Below are positions 10,950 to 19,843 of a stretch of 60,000 nucleotides of DNA, piece after piece. The DNA comes from Paenibacillus kribbensis (GTDB lineage: Bacteria > Bacillota > Bacilli > Paenibacillales > Paenibacillaceae), in NCBI RefSeq assembly GCF_002240415.1, contig NZ_CP020028.1:5477501-5537500 (forward strand). The letters are read 5' to 3'. Each line of letters opens with the position of its first letter. The stretch's first letter is position 1. The notes beneath the pieces are model-generated. The model was given only the letters and a program-made list of their open reading frames with translations, did not search any database and was not told the DNA's origin. A program made the translations under genes and the position numbers.

Positions 10950-11354
10950 CTAGGGACACTTCCTCTCACACGTAATTCACAAGAACATGTTTCAGTGCAT
11001 ATACGATACATGCAATACTAACATATCCATTATCAAAACTAAGTAAAACCTATTTGGAAGCAAATTGCAAGTTAAACATGGGTATCGACACAATTTCCAA
11101 AAAAAACCCCAATACATAAGACGGTACATGTAAAAAGACGGGGTCTCCCCCGTCTTCGACTGTACCCGCTTCGGGAGATGCCCCCAAAGTTGTTGCACAA
11201 GAGCTTATGCCCTCCATGTATCGTATGTGTCCTCTATCACTTTGACACGACAAGCAGGCCTATTTCCATAAAAAAGGGGCAGGTTTCCCATGCAGTCGCT
11301 AACGCTTGCTCATACAATACCTCAGCATGGCTCATCGGAGGGGGACCGTCTCAA
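10950..11354. other. 405-nt divergent intergenic region rpoE / subtilase
   Basis: Separates rpoE (minus) from the subtilase (plus). No convincing promoter was found for either gene. It holds one strong minus-strand terminator-like hairpin (11132-11157) of unexplained purpose. A 67-aa minus ORF across it was judged spurious. Confidence 0.6.
11132..11157 (-). terminator. Terminator-like hairpin upstream of rpoE
   Basis: Minus strand GACGGGG pairs with CCCCGTC, tight loop, followed by TTTTT. It lies about 180 nt before rpoE on the same strand and downstream of no recognised gene. It could end a small RNA or act as a leader attenuator. GGTACA and TGTACC flank it on either side. Confidence 0.6.
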
Positions 11355-12515
11355 ATGGACTATCCGGGTTTTTTGCAGCGTTTGCATGAGGGTATTTCGG
11401 AGCCGTCCGGCAGTGGACGGCACAAACAGATCATTACGTTCGATAAGCCTCATCAATACCGGGAATGCCTCTCCTATCTCAGGAAGCTGAAACCTGAGCT
11501 TGCGGGATTAAGGCAAGTACAATCGGCCCGACTGATCCGCGCTCTAATCGCCCCGTTTCCAGCGGGGGACAGGCTGGGCAAATATCACAACGGCGTTACC
11601 GTTGAAGAAGATACGCGCATGAAGATTCACGCAGAAACAGCCCATATACCGAAAGCAGAGAGAAACCTCCCCATGCCTTGGGGGGTCAAACAGGTCCGTG
11701 CATACAAGGCTTGGCCTTCCTCCACAGGCAATCGGATCAGAATCGGGGTGATCGATACAGGAGCAGATTTTCAACATCCTGATCTTCGTCATTCTCTTGG
11801 CAGAGGCATTAATTTGCTTAACCGGACGATGTTACCCTATGACGATAACGGTCACGGTACTCATATTGCCGGTACTATCGCTGCATCCAACTATGATGGA
11901 GGTATGGTCGGCGTAGCACCAAGGGCTTTGATTCATCCAGTAAAAGCGTTCGACTATAATGGAGCCGCCTACGTCTCTGATATTATTCTCGGTATCGACT
12001 GGTGTGTGTTAAATCGTGTCGATATCATCAATATGAGCTTTGGCATGAAGTCACGCAGCAAGGCACTGCTTGATATGGTGAATAAAGCCTATCATAACGG
12101 GATCGTGATCGTAGCTTCCTCGGGCAATGAGGGCAAGCGCCGCAGTATTGACTATCCTGCCCGCTATTCCCAGACCATCTCGGTCGGAGCTACCGACAAA
12201 TACAGACGCATCGCACCCTTCAGCAATCGGGGACAGTTTGTAGACGTGTACGCCCCTGGCGAAAAAATCATCTCCTCCTGGATACACGGCAGGTATCACG
12301 AAATGAGCGGTACCTCTATGGCTACTTCCCATGTAACCGGGAGCATTGCACTTCTTCTTTCCCTGAGACCCGAACTGGGACCTGCAGAAATCAAAGCACT
12401 GCTCAAACGAACCGCCACACCGCTGCGGCTTCGCAAAAGCAACGGCCGTAGCTCTATCTCCACCAAGCTTGGAGAGGTGGACGCCTTCCGATTAATGCAG
12501 GAGGGCACGAAGTAA
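11355..12515 (+). CDS. S8 family serine peptidase (subtilase)
   Basis: Subtilisin-like serine protease, 386 aa from the chosen start. Catalytic triad Asp134 (VIDTGAD), His167 (NGHGTHIAGT) and Ser322 (SGTSMATSH) is complete, with the oxyanion Asn region VASSGNEG. Residues of about 20-75 may be an inhibitor/propeptide-like segment. No signal peptide is seen, so it may act inside the cell or be released by a non-classical route. The start ATG at 11355 has GGAGGGGG 10 nt upstream; the ORF is open further 5' (to 11178), but that part looks non-coding. It converges on the next operon with only 2 nt between stops. Confidence 0.88.
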   Translation: MDYPGFLQRLHEGISEPSGSGRHKQIITFDKPHQYRECLSYLRKLKPELAGLRQVQSARLIRALIAPFPAGDRLGKYHNGVTVEEDTRMKIHAETAHIPKAERNLPMPWGVKQVRAYKAWPSSTGNRIRIGVIDTGADFQHPDLRHSLGRGINLLNRTMLPYDDNGHGTHIAGTIAASNYDGGMVGVAPRALIHPVKAFDYNGAAYVSDIILGIDWCVLNRVDIINMSFGMKSRSKALLDMVNKAYHNGIVIVASSGNEGKRRSIDYPARYSQTISVGATDKYRRIAPFSNRGQFVDVYAPGEKIISSWIHGRYHEMSGTSMATSHVTGSIALLLSLRPELGPAEIKALLKRTATPLRLRKSNGRSSISTKLGEVDAFRLMQEGTK

Positions 12516-12517
12516 AG

Positions 12518-13909
12518 CTAAACCTTTAACATTGCGCCCGGCTCCAGAGAGTAAATAGCTTTTACAGGCCCTTCATGTCGGGTCCAGCCTTCTCTGATTA
12601 GCTCATCACATACAAGATCGGTCTGCGACTTCGGCGCATGAACGAGCACAACCTGCTTGCTGGGCAATCGTTTCAACATATGCCTCACATCCACCACTCC
12701 CTGATGCACCTTGTAAATCAAATGCCGAACGACGCAGCGATCCTTTTGATCCGTCTTCTGATTCGTGCAATCCAGCAGATATTTGCCAAAAGATCCCCTT
12801 GAAGCATGTCCAGTCAATATAACTCCATTATTGTTGATTTTTCTACTGTTCGTATCACCACCCTTACTCGGATGATCAGACAGGTACTGATAGTACCAGC
12901 GTGCGCGTGGTGAGTTCATCATGCCGTCTCCAGTTACGATAATAGCCGCAGTGTTCTGTTCCAGCAGTCTCATTCGTTCTTCATTATTACGGGGCACAAA
13001 GACCCTGTCATTATTCAGCACCTGTTCTATTCGAGCAGGAGCTTCCGGACGCAGCCATTCTTTCCAGCCGCTTAAACGCCGTAAGCCCTGCCATATATCC
13101 GGCTCTACAATCAGGGTCTGTCCGGGGAACTGCTCTCTGGCCCAAACAGTCAGCTCCTGCCCCCGGCCAAAGGCTGGCACAGGCAGCAGCACATGACCCT
13201 CAGATGCTAATATCTGCTCCAGCTCGGCCCGCAGCCGCTCCAGCTTCACAGGCTGCGGGTCCTTATCCATCCCATAGGCATTATCCATTATGGCGACATC
13301 CGCCAGATTGATATCCGGCATCATGACAGGGTTGCCAGGTGCACCGTTCCCTGTGCCCATACTTGGCGTATCCGCAGCGAGCAACTCAGATTCTCGGCTG
13401 TAATCTCCCGAAAAGAACAATCGCTTTCCTTCCAATTCTACCCCAAACCACACTGCACCAGCCAAATGCCCACTGCGCCCCCACATGATTTGCATACCCG
13501 GACAAGCCTCCCGCCATACACCTGACGGCACATCGTCCTCCAGAAAGCGGTATGTAATAGCTTTTATATCCCGTTCATCGTAAGGAAGCTGTCCGCCTCT
13601 CGATGCTACATAAGAATGCCAGGAGCAAAAATAGGAACCCAGCTGCTCTGCGGTAGCTCTGGTCGTCCAGACCTCTCCACGATATCCATACTTATAGAGT
13701 AAGGGCAGCGCCATCGAATGATCTTCATGCGCATGGGACAGCAATACTGCGGATAGCCTCTGCGCTTCCTGAGGCGGGAATAACGGGTATTGTCCGATCC
13801 CTTCCTTTTTCACACCGCAATCCAGCATAATGCGGTGCTGTTCTCCTTCAAAAACATAGCAGGAGCGGCCATGTTCACCAGCTCCGCCCCAAATTCGAAG
13901 CTTGGTCAT
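12518..13909 (-). CDS. MBL-fold / beta-CASP-like metallohydrolase
   Basis: Metallo-beta-lactamase fold hydrolase, 463 aa. The metal motif SHAHEDH gives His59, His61, Asp63 and His64. Later metal ligands fit GRSGHLAGAV and SGDYS, and C-terminal TGHASRG and VVLVHAPKSQTD resemble beta-CASP motifs of RNA nucleases such as CPSF- and RNase J-like proteins. So it may be an RNase, but substrate is not provable here. It is the last gene of an operon with an ABC importer and overlaps or abuts the permease stop (13912). Starts possible: GTG 13921 or ATG 13909; ATG is preferred. Confidence 0.8.
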   Translation of the reverse strand: MTKLRIWGGAGEHGRSCYVFEGEQHRIMLDCGVKKEGIGQYPLFPPQEAQRLSAVLLSHAHEDHSMALPLLYKYGYRGEVWTTRATAEQLGSYFCSWHSYVASRGGQLPYDERDIKAITYRFLEDDVPSGVWREACPGMQIMWGRSGHLAGAVWFGVELEGKRLFFSGDYSRESELLAADTPSMGTGNGAPGNPVMMPDINLADVAIMDNAYGMDKDPQPVKLERLRAELEQILASEGHVLLPVPAFGRGQELTVWAREQFPGQTLIVEPDIWQGLRRLSGWKEWLRPEAPARIEQVLNNDRVFVPRNNEERMRLLEQNTAAIIVTGDGMMNSPRARWYYQYLSDHPSKGGDTNSRKINNNGVILTGHASRGSFGKYLLDCTNQKTDQKDRCVVRHLIYKVHQGVVDVRHMLKRLPSKQVVLVHAPKSQTDLVCDELIREGWTRHEGPVKAIYSLEPGAMLKV

Positions 13910-13911
13910 TA

Positions 13912-15582
13912 TTATTTCCACTTTCTCTGCGAGTTTAGAATCTCCATCACCATCAGCAGCAGGGTAGTCAATCCGACGGATATGACTGCCATCGCCATGC
14001 CGAGCGACACCTGTCCCTGTTCAAATTGGGCAAAAATGTAGGTCGCAGACGTCTGAACGGATGGCGGCAGAATCAGTAATGAACCCACCAGTTCGCGCGA
14101 GGCGATGGTGAAGGTCATCATCCACCCCGCCAGCATCCCCGGTAAAATCAGCGGCAACACAATCCGGCGGAATACATAAAATGGACGTCCGCCAAACACC
14201 TGACCTGCCTGAAAGAGAGCTGTGTCTACCTGTGTAAAGGCGCTTTTGACATATTGGACGGTATAAGGCACAAACAAGATCACATACGTCAGAATAACCA
14301 TGCCGTAAGTGTTGTATAACGGAATGGGCATCCATGGCGAGTTCCACCATAAAATAAGACCGACGACCATCACAATCCCTGGAACTGTGTTCGGCAGCAG
14401 ACTGAAGGCATCCACCGTCCGCTGGAGCACAGTACGCGATTGACCCACGACAAGCGCAAACCATGTGCCCAGCAGGACGGCAATCGTCGACGCGCCCAAA
14501 GACAGAAATACGCTGTTCAGCAATGCCTCCATACTTTCCGAGCCCCATGACAGCAACTCCCTGTAATAATCGAGCGTAAAGTTGCCCCAAGCCAGTCCGA
14601 TTCCCCGTAGCTTCATGGTAGAAGCAGCGATAATCGAGAAATAAGGGATGCCAATAGACGCAACAAGCAATAATAGAATAAAAGCAATACTTAGCCCTGT
14701 CGCCAGGCTCGACACACGAAGACGGGAAGGACGAGAACCCTTGCCCCCAACCAGTCTATACGTGTATTTGCGGTTGATTACCGATTGCATATACCAGACC
14801 AGCAGACAGGCCGTTAAAAGCACCGAAGCCAGTGACGTCGCCTTGCCGAAGTCAATCGGCCAGCTGGAAATATATTTGTGAATTTCCGATGTCATGACCT
14901 CATATCCGATACGCCGTCCAAAGGTGGCGGGGGTACCAAACTCCGCAATTGTTTTGACGAAAATAAGCAAGGCACCCATTCCGTAAGACGATAGCAGCAG
15001 GGGTAAAATGATCCGGCGGAACCTGTACCCAAAACTGCCGCCCATCACAGCACCCGCTTCTTCCAGGCTGCCGCCGATTCTCACCAGCGCACCGCGCAGC
15101 AGCAGGTACAGGAACGGAAATAGATGCAGACTCATGATCATCACCATGCCGCCAAAGCTGAAAAAGGACGACATGAAGACGTGAAGCTCTGGAAGCAGCT
15201 GCACCAGATACCCGTTTTTTTGCATAAACAAAATCCAGCCCATGGACCCGATATAGGGCGGGGTCATAAACGGTATCAGCAGCACTACGTCCAACCAGCG
15301 CCATCTTGCAAGACGAGTGTTGGACATAACCCACGCCAACGGAAGTGCAAGCACAGTCGTTCCGGCAATAACACAGATGCCCAGCCAAATGGAGCTGAAT
15401 AGAACACTCGCAAATCGGGATTCAGCCAACGTCCGAAAAGGTGCCATCCATTGAAATGTCCCATCCACATACACACTTTGGATAAAAATTTGCAGCAACG
15501 GCATTACGATCAGGAGAGCAAGCACGATCAGGGCGAGCGTCAGACACCATGCCCGGATCTGTTTGACGGATAAAACTCCCAT
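13912..15582 (-). CDS. ABC transporter permease, fused two-domain type
   Basis: Inner-membrane permease with about 12 membrane segments in 556 aa. Two BPD_transp_1 (MetI-like) halves are visible, each with an EAA loop (near EEAGAVMGGSFGYRFRRI at about 180 and FQAGQVFGGRPFYVFRRI at about 450). A single polypeptide with both halves is typical of FbpB/ThiP/PhnV-type importers for ferric ion, thiamine or phosphonate. It starts 4 nt after the binding-protein gene stop, so it is translationally coupled. Substrate is unassigned. Confidence 0.88.
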   Translation of the reverse strand: MGVLSVKQIRAWCLTLALIVLALLIVMPLLQIFIQSVYVDGTFQWMAPFRTLAESRFASVLFSSIWLGICVIAGTTVLALPLAWVMSNTRLARWRWLDVVLLIPFMTPPYIGSMGWILFMQKNGYLVQLLPELHVFMSSFFSFGGMVMIMSLHLFPFLYLLLRGALVRIGGSLEEAGAVMGGSFGYRFRRIILPLLLSSYGMGALLIFVKTIAEFGTPATFGRRIGYEVMTSEIHKYISSWPIDFGKATSLASVLLTACLLVWYMQSVINRKYTYRLVGGKGSRPSRLRVSSLATGLSIAFILLLLVASIGIPYFSIIAASTMKLRGIGLAWGNFTLDYYRELLSWGSESMEALLNSVFLSLGASTIAVLLGTWFALVVGQSRTVLQRTVDAFSLLPNTVPGIVMVVGLILWWNSPWMPIPLYNTYGMVILTYVILFVPYTVQYVKSAFTQVDTALFQAGQVFGGRPFYVFRRIVLPLILPGMLAGWMMTFTIASRELVGSLLILPPSVQTSATYIFAQFEQGQVSLGMAMAVISVGLTTLLLMVMEILNSQRKWK

Positions 15583-15586
15583 CCGC

Positions 15587-16657
15587 TTACTTGAATATTT
15601 GCGTGAACTTCTCCGTCACGTCAGCCCCGTTGTCGCCCATCCATTCCCAATTGGTGTCCAGCAAGGGGATCTCATCCAGATTGGCACGCTTGTCGGCTTT
15701 GACATCCGTGCGGCCCGGAAGCAGAGAAGCATCCGCTACCAGCTTCTGTGCTTCGTCTGACAGCAGATAGTCAATGAATGCCTTGGCATTCTGCTCATGC
15801 TGCGTTGATTTGAGAATGGCTGCCGGACGGGGACTGATCACTGTTCCTTCCTTTGGATAAACAATGTCAATCGGCTCGCCCTTGGCTTTGGCTTTGTAGG
15901 TCATGTAATCGACCGCAGCTGCAACCATGCTTTTGGCTCCGGTAATGACCGGGTCCAGCGCTTCCTGATTCGCGCCTGCCATGGCAACACCGTTAGTTTT
16001 GTACTGCTCAAACAACGTCCAGCCCCCATCGCCCTTGGCGCTCAGATAGCCTGTCATAAAATCCAGCGCCGAGCCGGAGAGCGACGGATCTGGAATGTTA
16101 ACTTGGTCCTTATACTCTGGCTTGGCCAGATCAGCCCATGATGTCGGCGGCGTCTTCACCAGGTTCGTGTTGTACGCGATACCTAACGCCGAGGCACTGG
16201 TACTGAAATAATTGCCTTCCTTGTCAGACCAGTCGGGATTCAGTTTATCCGCATTTTGGGCCTCAGGGTAGGGCAGCGTGAGTCCATCTTTTTTCAAGCC
16301 TTGCACAGACGGAAGAGATGCCAGCACCACCACATCTGCTACCGGATTCGTCTTCTCGGCTTCCATCCTAGCCAGAATTTTACCGGTCGTTCCCTGGAAT
16401 AGCTCAACCTTAACTCCGCTTTTCGCCTCATATCCTGCTACCAGCTTTTTCGCCAGTCCATCCGGGCCTGCGCTGTAGACGACTAGCTTCTGATCACTGG
16501 ATGCCGCCCCGGCTTGTCCGGCTGTCCCTGTCGCTTGCGCTCCATCCTTGGAGGGTGTCGCCGCTCCACAGCCTGCCACAGCCATTCCGAAGGTTAATGT
16601 TAAGGCAAGCATTGCGCCTTTTTTCCAACCTGTACGAAAAACATGTCTGTTCATCAT
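15587..16657 (-). CDS. ABC transporter substrate-binding lipoprotein
   Basis: Extracytoplasmic binding protein, 356 aa, of the bacterial extracellular solute-binding family. N-terminal signal with lipobox VAGC (Cys30), followed by a Gly/Ala/Ser-rich linker and LVVYSAG, the usual first strand of the ferric/thiamine/AEP-binding subgroup. Near residue 265 an Asp-Tyr pair with a later Tyr (VDYMTY) could serve iron binding, but the classical adjacent-Tyr pair is not clear. Third in order: ATPase - this gene - permease - hydrolase, all minus. The ligand could be ferric ion, thiamine, or an organophosphonate. Confidence 0.88.
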   Translation of the reverse strand: MMNRHVFRTGWKKGAMLALTLTFGMAVAGCGAATPSKDGAQATGTAGQAGAASSDQKLVVYSAGPDGLAKKLVAGYEAKSGVKVELFQGTTGKILARMEAEKTNPVADVVVLASLPSVQGLKKDGLTLPYPEAQNADKLNPDWSDKEGNYFSTSASALGIAYNTNLVKTPPTSWADLAKPEYKDQVNIPDPSLSGSALDFMTGYLSAKGDGGWTLFEQYKTNGVAMAGANQEALDPVITGAKSMVAAAVDYMTYKAKAKGEPIDIVYPKEGTVISPRPAAILKSTQHEQNAKAFIDYLLSDEAQKLVADASLLPGRTDVKADKRANLDEIPLLDTNWEWMGDNGADVTEKFTQIFK

Positions 16658-16676
16658 CTTGTGTATACCCCTTTTC

Positions 16677-17675
16677 CTATGGTTCGAGTTGGTGGACGTA
16701 CTGCGGTGATACCCAAATTTGCTTTCGTTCCCCTATGGACAAGCGGGTAGAATGATAAGCGCTCCATAGCTCCCCATTCTCAGCCAGCATACGAATCTCG
16801 TATCGCTCCCCCACATAGCTGACATGCTGAACCTCTACTATAAAAGCATGCTGCTCTGCTTGATCCTGTTCCCAGCGGACATGCTCAGGGCGGAAGAGCA
16901 TCCGTTCCGGCTCCAGCCAGTTCGATTTGCCGATAAACCTCGCCACCTCTGGATGAGCTGGACGACCATAGATGTCCTCCGGCGTTCCCGTCTGTAATAT
17001 ATGCCCGTTTTTCATGACGACCACCTCATCAGACATCGACATAGCCTCGACTTGATCATGGGTGACGTACAAGGCGGTCAGACCCAGATCGCGCACCAGC
17101 GACAGCATTTCAATGCGCATTTCTTCCCGCAACACCGCATCCAATGCACTGAGCGGCTCATCAAACAGTACGAGCCGGGGCCGATTGGCAACGGCGCGGG
17201 CAAAAGCGACCCGCTGCTGCTGACCACCAGACAGCTGATGAGGATACCGATCCTCCATCCCCGACAGTCTGACCTTGTCGAGCGCCTCCAAGACAGCTGT
17301 TCGCAGCTCGTTGCCGCGCCCGCGACTGGACCGTTTTGCCTGTTTGCCTGCACGCAGGCCGAAGGCCACATTTTCAAACACCGTCATATGCGGCCACAGC
17401 GCAAAGTCCTGAAATACCATGCCGAAATGACGAAGATGTGCAGGCACATCCCTTTTACGTTCAGCCGAAAACAGAATTTCCTCTCCCAACGTGACCGTGC
17501 CGCTATCTGGTGTCTCCAGCCCGGCGATCATGCGCAGAAGCGTTGTTTTCCCGCAGCCGGACGGACCGAGCAGTGTTGTGAATTTCCCCCGCCGCACAAG
17601 CAGATTGGTCTCGTACAATGCGGTCATATGACCGAAGGTTTTACTCAACCCTTGAATATATAGATCCTGATTCAT
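16677..17675 (-). CDS. ABC transporter ATP-binding protein
   Basis: ATPase of the importer, 332 aa. Walker A GPSGCGKTT near 37-45, Q-loop FQDFALWP, signature LSGGQQQR, Walker B LVLFDEPLSALD and switch His in YVTHDQVEA are all intact. A C-terminal TOBE-like domain starts near residue 265, as in FbpC/PotA-type ATPases. It is the first gene of the operon, divergent from the LysR gene at 17877; the 200-nt gap contains a T-N11-A palindrome, so LysR control of this operon is likely. Confidence 0.92.
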   Translation of the reverse strand: MNQDLYIQGLSKTFGHMTALYETNLLVRRGKFTTLLGPSGCGKTTLLRMIAGLETPDSGTVTLGEEILFSAERKRDVPAHLRHFGMVFQDFALWPHMTVFENVAFGLRAGKQAKRSSRGRGNELRTAVLEALDKVRLSGMEDRYPHQLSGGQQQRVAFARAVANRPRLVLFDEPLSALDAVLREEMRIEMLSLVRDLGLTALYVTHDQVEAMSMSDEVVVMKNGHILQTGTPEDIYGRPAHPEVARFIGKSNWLEPERMLFRPEHVRWEQDQAEQHAFIVEVQHVSYVGERYEIRMLAENGELWSAYHSTRLSIGERKQIWVSPQYVHQLEP

Positions 17676-17876
17676 CGCATTACCCGCCTGTTCTTCTGAC
17701 TGACCCCAGTGTAAAGCTTGAATTCGCCGCCTGTGTTATTGGAAAGTTAAAACAAAATTAATTATTTCAATGAATAGTGTTAATACTCATAGATTTAATC
17801 TATATAGAGGGGATTGATACCATGGCACCAAAGGCAAGCATAAGTTTCCAACCAATCAGAAAGTGGGGCATCCCAA
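17676..17876. promoter_or_regulatory. Divergent control region, importer operon / LysR
   Basis: AT-rich region between two divergent units. ATAGATTTAATCTAT (17789-17803) is a perfect 15-bp palindrome and contains T-N11-A, the LysR-box form. A further AT-rich inverted stretch is at about 17750-17770. No clear -35/-10 pair could be fixed. Confidence 0.6.
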
Positions 17877-17932
17877 GTGAATTTGAGTCTTCTAAAGCTA
17901 CACATTGTAGAGTTGCTGGACAAGCACCATAA
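17822..17932 (+). CDS. Possible 36-codon leader ORF overlapping the LysR start
   Basis: ATG at 17822 follows AGAGGGGA at 8 nt, a better ribosome site than that of the LysR gene. It encodes 36 residues with no recognisable domain and ends inside the LysR gene in another frame. It might couple translation of the regulator or be spurious. No homologue is recognised. Confidence 0.3.
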   Translation: MAPKASISFQPIRKWGIPSEFESSKATHCRVAGQAP

Positions 17933-18770
17933 AATTACTACCGTGGCCGAGCTTCTCGGTCTGAAACAACCAACCGTTACCTTTCATATGAAAAATCTGG
18001 AGCGCGAATTCGGTGTAAAGCTGTTTGACACAAGGATGGGCAAGATCATCCTGACGGATGCCGGTCATGCGCTGCTCCACTATGCCGCCAAGATCAACGC
18101 ACTCGCTGCCGAGGCAAAGCGGGTCGTCTGCGAATTCGACACGCTCCAGCGGGGAAGCATTCGAATTGGAGCAAGCTACGTCCCCGCTACCTATGTGCTT
18201 CCTGCTGTGTTGCACCGTTTTGCCCGTGAGCATCCGGGGATCAACATCTCCTTGTCAGTGAAAACGGCTCCGGTGATCAAGGACATGCTCGCTCGCCACG
18301 AAATTGACCTGGGTGTCATCTCGGCAGAGCCATTTCAAACGCCAACACTGGTGCCGGAGTCCTTGAGCGAGGATGAATTGGTACTCATCTGCGCACCCGG
18401 CCACCCGCTCGCAAGCGAAGTCGGGCTTACGCCCGAGCGTATCGCTTCTTCCTCCTTCGTGCTGCACGGCAAAGATTCCAGCACACGGCACATGACCGAC
18501 AAATGGCTGGAGCATGGCGGACGTCGTCTTCCCTCCTATTTGGAGCTGGATTCGCTTGAAGCGATCAAACAGGCGGTCATGCTGGGAGAACACGTCTCCT
18601 TCGTCTCCCGCATTGCCGTACAGTCGGAGGTTGAACGCGGGCTGCTGGTGATCCGGCCCATTCCGGGTCACCGTGTTGAAAGGTACATCTATATGGTCAG
18701 CAACCAAGATCGCCACCGTTCGGCACTGATTCGCCGCTTCGCTGAATATTTGTCATCGAACCAAGATTAA
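17877..18770 (+). CDS. LysR family transcriptional regulator
   Basis: LysR-type regulator, 297 aa: N-terminal winged helix-turn-helix (about 1-60, with KITTVAELLGLKQPTVTFHMKNLE), linker helix, then a periplasmic-binding-like effector domain (about 90-295). Divergent from the ABC importer / hydrolase operon, so it probably controls that operon in response to its ligand. Start is GTG at 17877 with a weak site (AAGTGGGG). Effector unknown. Confidence 0.9.
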   Translation: MNLSLLKLHIVELLDKHHKITTVAELLGLKQPTVTFHMKNLEREFGVKLFDTRMGKIILTDAGHALLHYAAKINALAAEAKRVVCEFDTLQRGSIRIGASYVPATYVLPAVLHRFAREHPGINISLSVKTAPVIKDMLARHEIDLGVISAEPFQTPTLVPESLSEDELVLICAPGHPLASEVGLTPERIASSSFVLHGKDSSTRHMTDKWLEHGGRRLPSYLELDSLEAIKQAVMLGEHVSFVSRIAVQSEVERGLLVIRPIPGHRVERYIYMVSNQDRHRSALIRRFAEYLSSNQD

Positions 18771-18898
18771 ATCTTACCCGTCATATAGAAATTATGTTAT
18801 TTTTTTACCGGATCCCCCCCTTGCCTTGACATACGACTGACAATGAGCCCGTAAAGTGTAGCGTGTACCTACTATTCGGACGAAGAGGAGAGGATGGA

Positions 18899-19759
18899 AT
18901 GAAAACGGGTCTTCGTTTTACAAAAGTATTGTCGGTCTTAACCTTGAGCGCAGCACTGCTCATAACGGGATGGAAGGGGGCCGAGCCTGTACAGGCCGCA
19001 GCTAATGCCACTCCAAGCTATGAGGTAAAGCTGCTGCTGGATACAGCTCAGGTTCTCAACGCAGATGGTTCCTTGAAAAGCAGCATAGTAAATGAGTTCC
19101 AAATTAACGATGAGGTGCAAAGATTGAGCGTAGAGTATTTCGATACCGATCAGCTTCAATTGAACGGTGAGGGCTGGAACGTCAGATTTCGCAAAAAAGA
19201 GGATAAAAAGAATTATGAATTAACCTACAAGAAGCGGTACACGGTCACGAACGGAGATATCGACTCGGCTCTCACTCAAGCCAATAAAGAAGGTTTTAGC
19301 GCATCCGACGATAACTATGATGCTGAGGTGGATTGGGGTTATAGCAAACAGACACTGAGCTTTTCCAATGATAAAAAAACGAACGCTTCCAAAGGATTAA
19401 CTCTTCCTTCCCCGGATCAGGCGTTAAAGCAACTATTGGACAATCTTCCAGGCAAGCTGCAAAACTGGAAATCCAGCAACTGGGGCAAGAAAGCTCTGGC
19501 AGACTCCAGAGTACGCGGTCCGGTACAGGTCAGCAAATATGAAGGCAGCTTCCAAGGACTGGATACCGACGTTGAAGTCTGGCCTATCCGTAGTGCGAAC
19601 GGGTCCGGCACGGATACCATCATCGAAATTTCTTTTAAAACCTCGGACTACAGCACTGCGGCCAGCAACCGCGCCAAGCTGATCAACTTGCTGCAATCCA
19701 AGGGATGGCTGGTTCCTGCCGATTCCCTGAAAACGAATCTGGTGCTGGAACGGTACTAA
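18899..19759 (+). CDS. Secreted CYTH-like domain protein
   Basis: 286 aa. N-terminal Sec signal (about 1-33, VLSVLTLSAALLI hydrophobic core, VQA-A site) then a CYTH-like barrel: PSYEVKLLLD, NVRFRKKEDKKNYELTYKKR and, later, KYEGSFQGLDTDVEVW and IIEISFKT strands. CYTH proteins normally bind triphosphates in the cytoplasm through ExExK. Here only the second Glu and the Lys of that motif are seen (S-Y-E-V-K). Start ATG at 18899 sits behind GAGGAGAGGATGGA; an upstream in-frame start at 18863 is less likely. A stand-alone gene between the LysR gene and convergent argS. Function unknown. Confidence 0.8.
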   Translation: MKTGLRFTKVLSVLTLSAALLITGWKGAEPVQAAANATPSYEVKLLLDTAQVLNADGSLKSSIVNEFQINDEVQRLSVEYFDTDQLQLNGEGWNVRFRKKEDKKNYELTYKKRYTVTNGDIDSALTQANKEGFSASDDNYDAEVDWGYSKQTLSFSNDKKTNASKGLTLPSPDQALKQLLDNLPGKLQNWKSSNWGKKALADSRVRGPVQVSKYEGSFQGLDTDVEVWPIRSANGSGTDTIIEISFKTSDYSTAASNRAKLINLLQSKGWLVPADSLKTNLVLERY

Positions 19760-19777
19760 GCCAAGCTGCTTCCATAT

Positions 19778-19831
19778 AAAAAGGAACCGCACGTGCCACC
19801 CTGTTCAGGATGATACGGACGGTTCCTTTTA
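19778..19831. terminator. Bidirectional terminator, CYTH gene / argS
   Basis: AAAAGGAACCG at about 19780 pairs with CGGTTCCTTTT at about 19820 across a long imperfect loop. T-runs lie on both sides, so it can serve the plus-strand CYTH gene and minus-strand argS. Confidence 0.75.
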
Positions 19832-19843
19832 TCGTTACGGCAT

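Noticed and set aside
11050..11253. 67-codon minus ORF before rpoE
   Set aside because: Runs through a terminator hairpin, with no good ribosome site and no recognisable sequence.
18826..18857. Promoter TTGACA / TAAAGT before the CYTH gene
   Set aside because: Spacer is 20 bp, too long; left unassigned.
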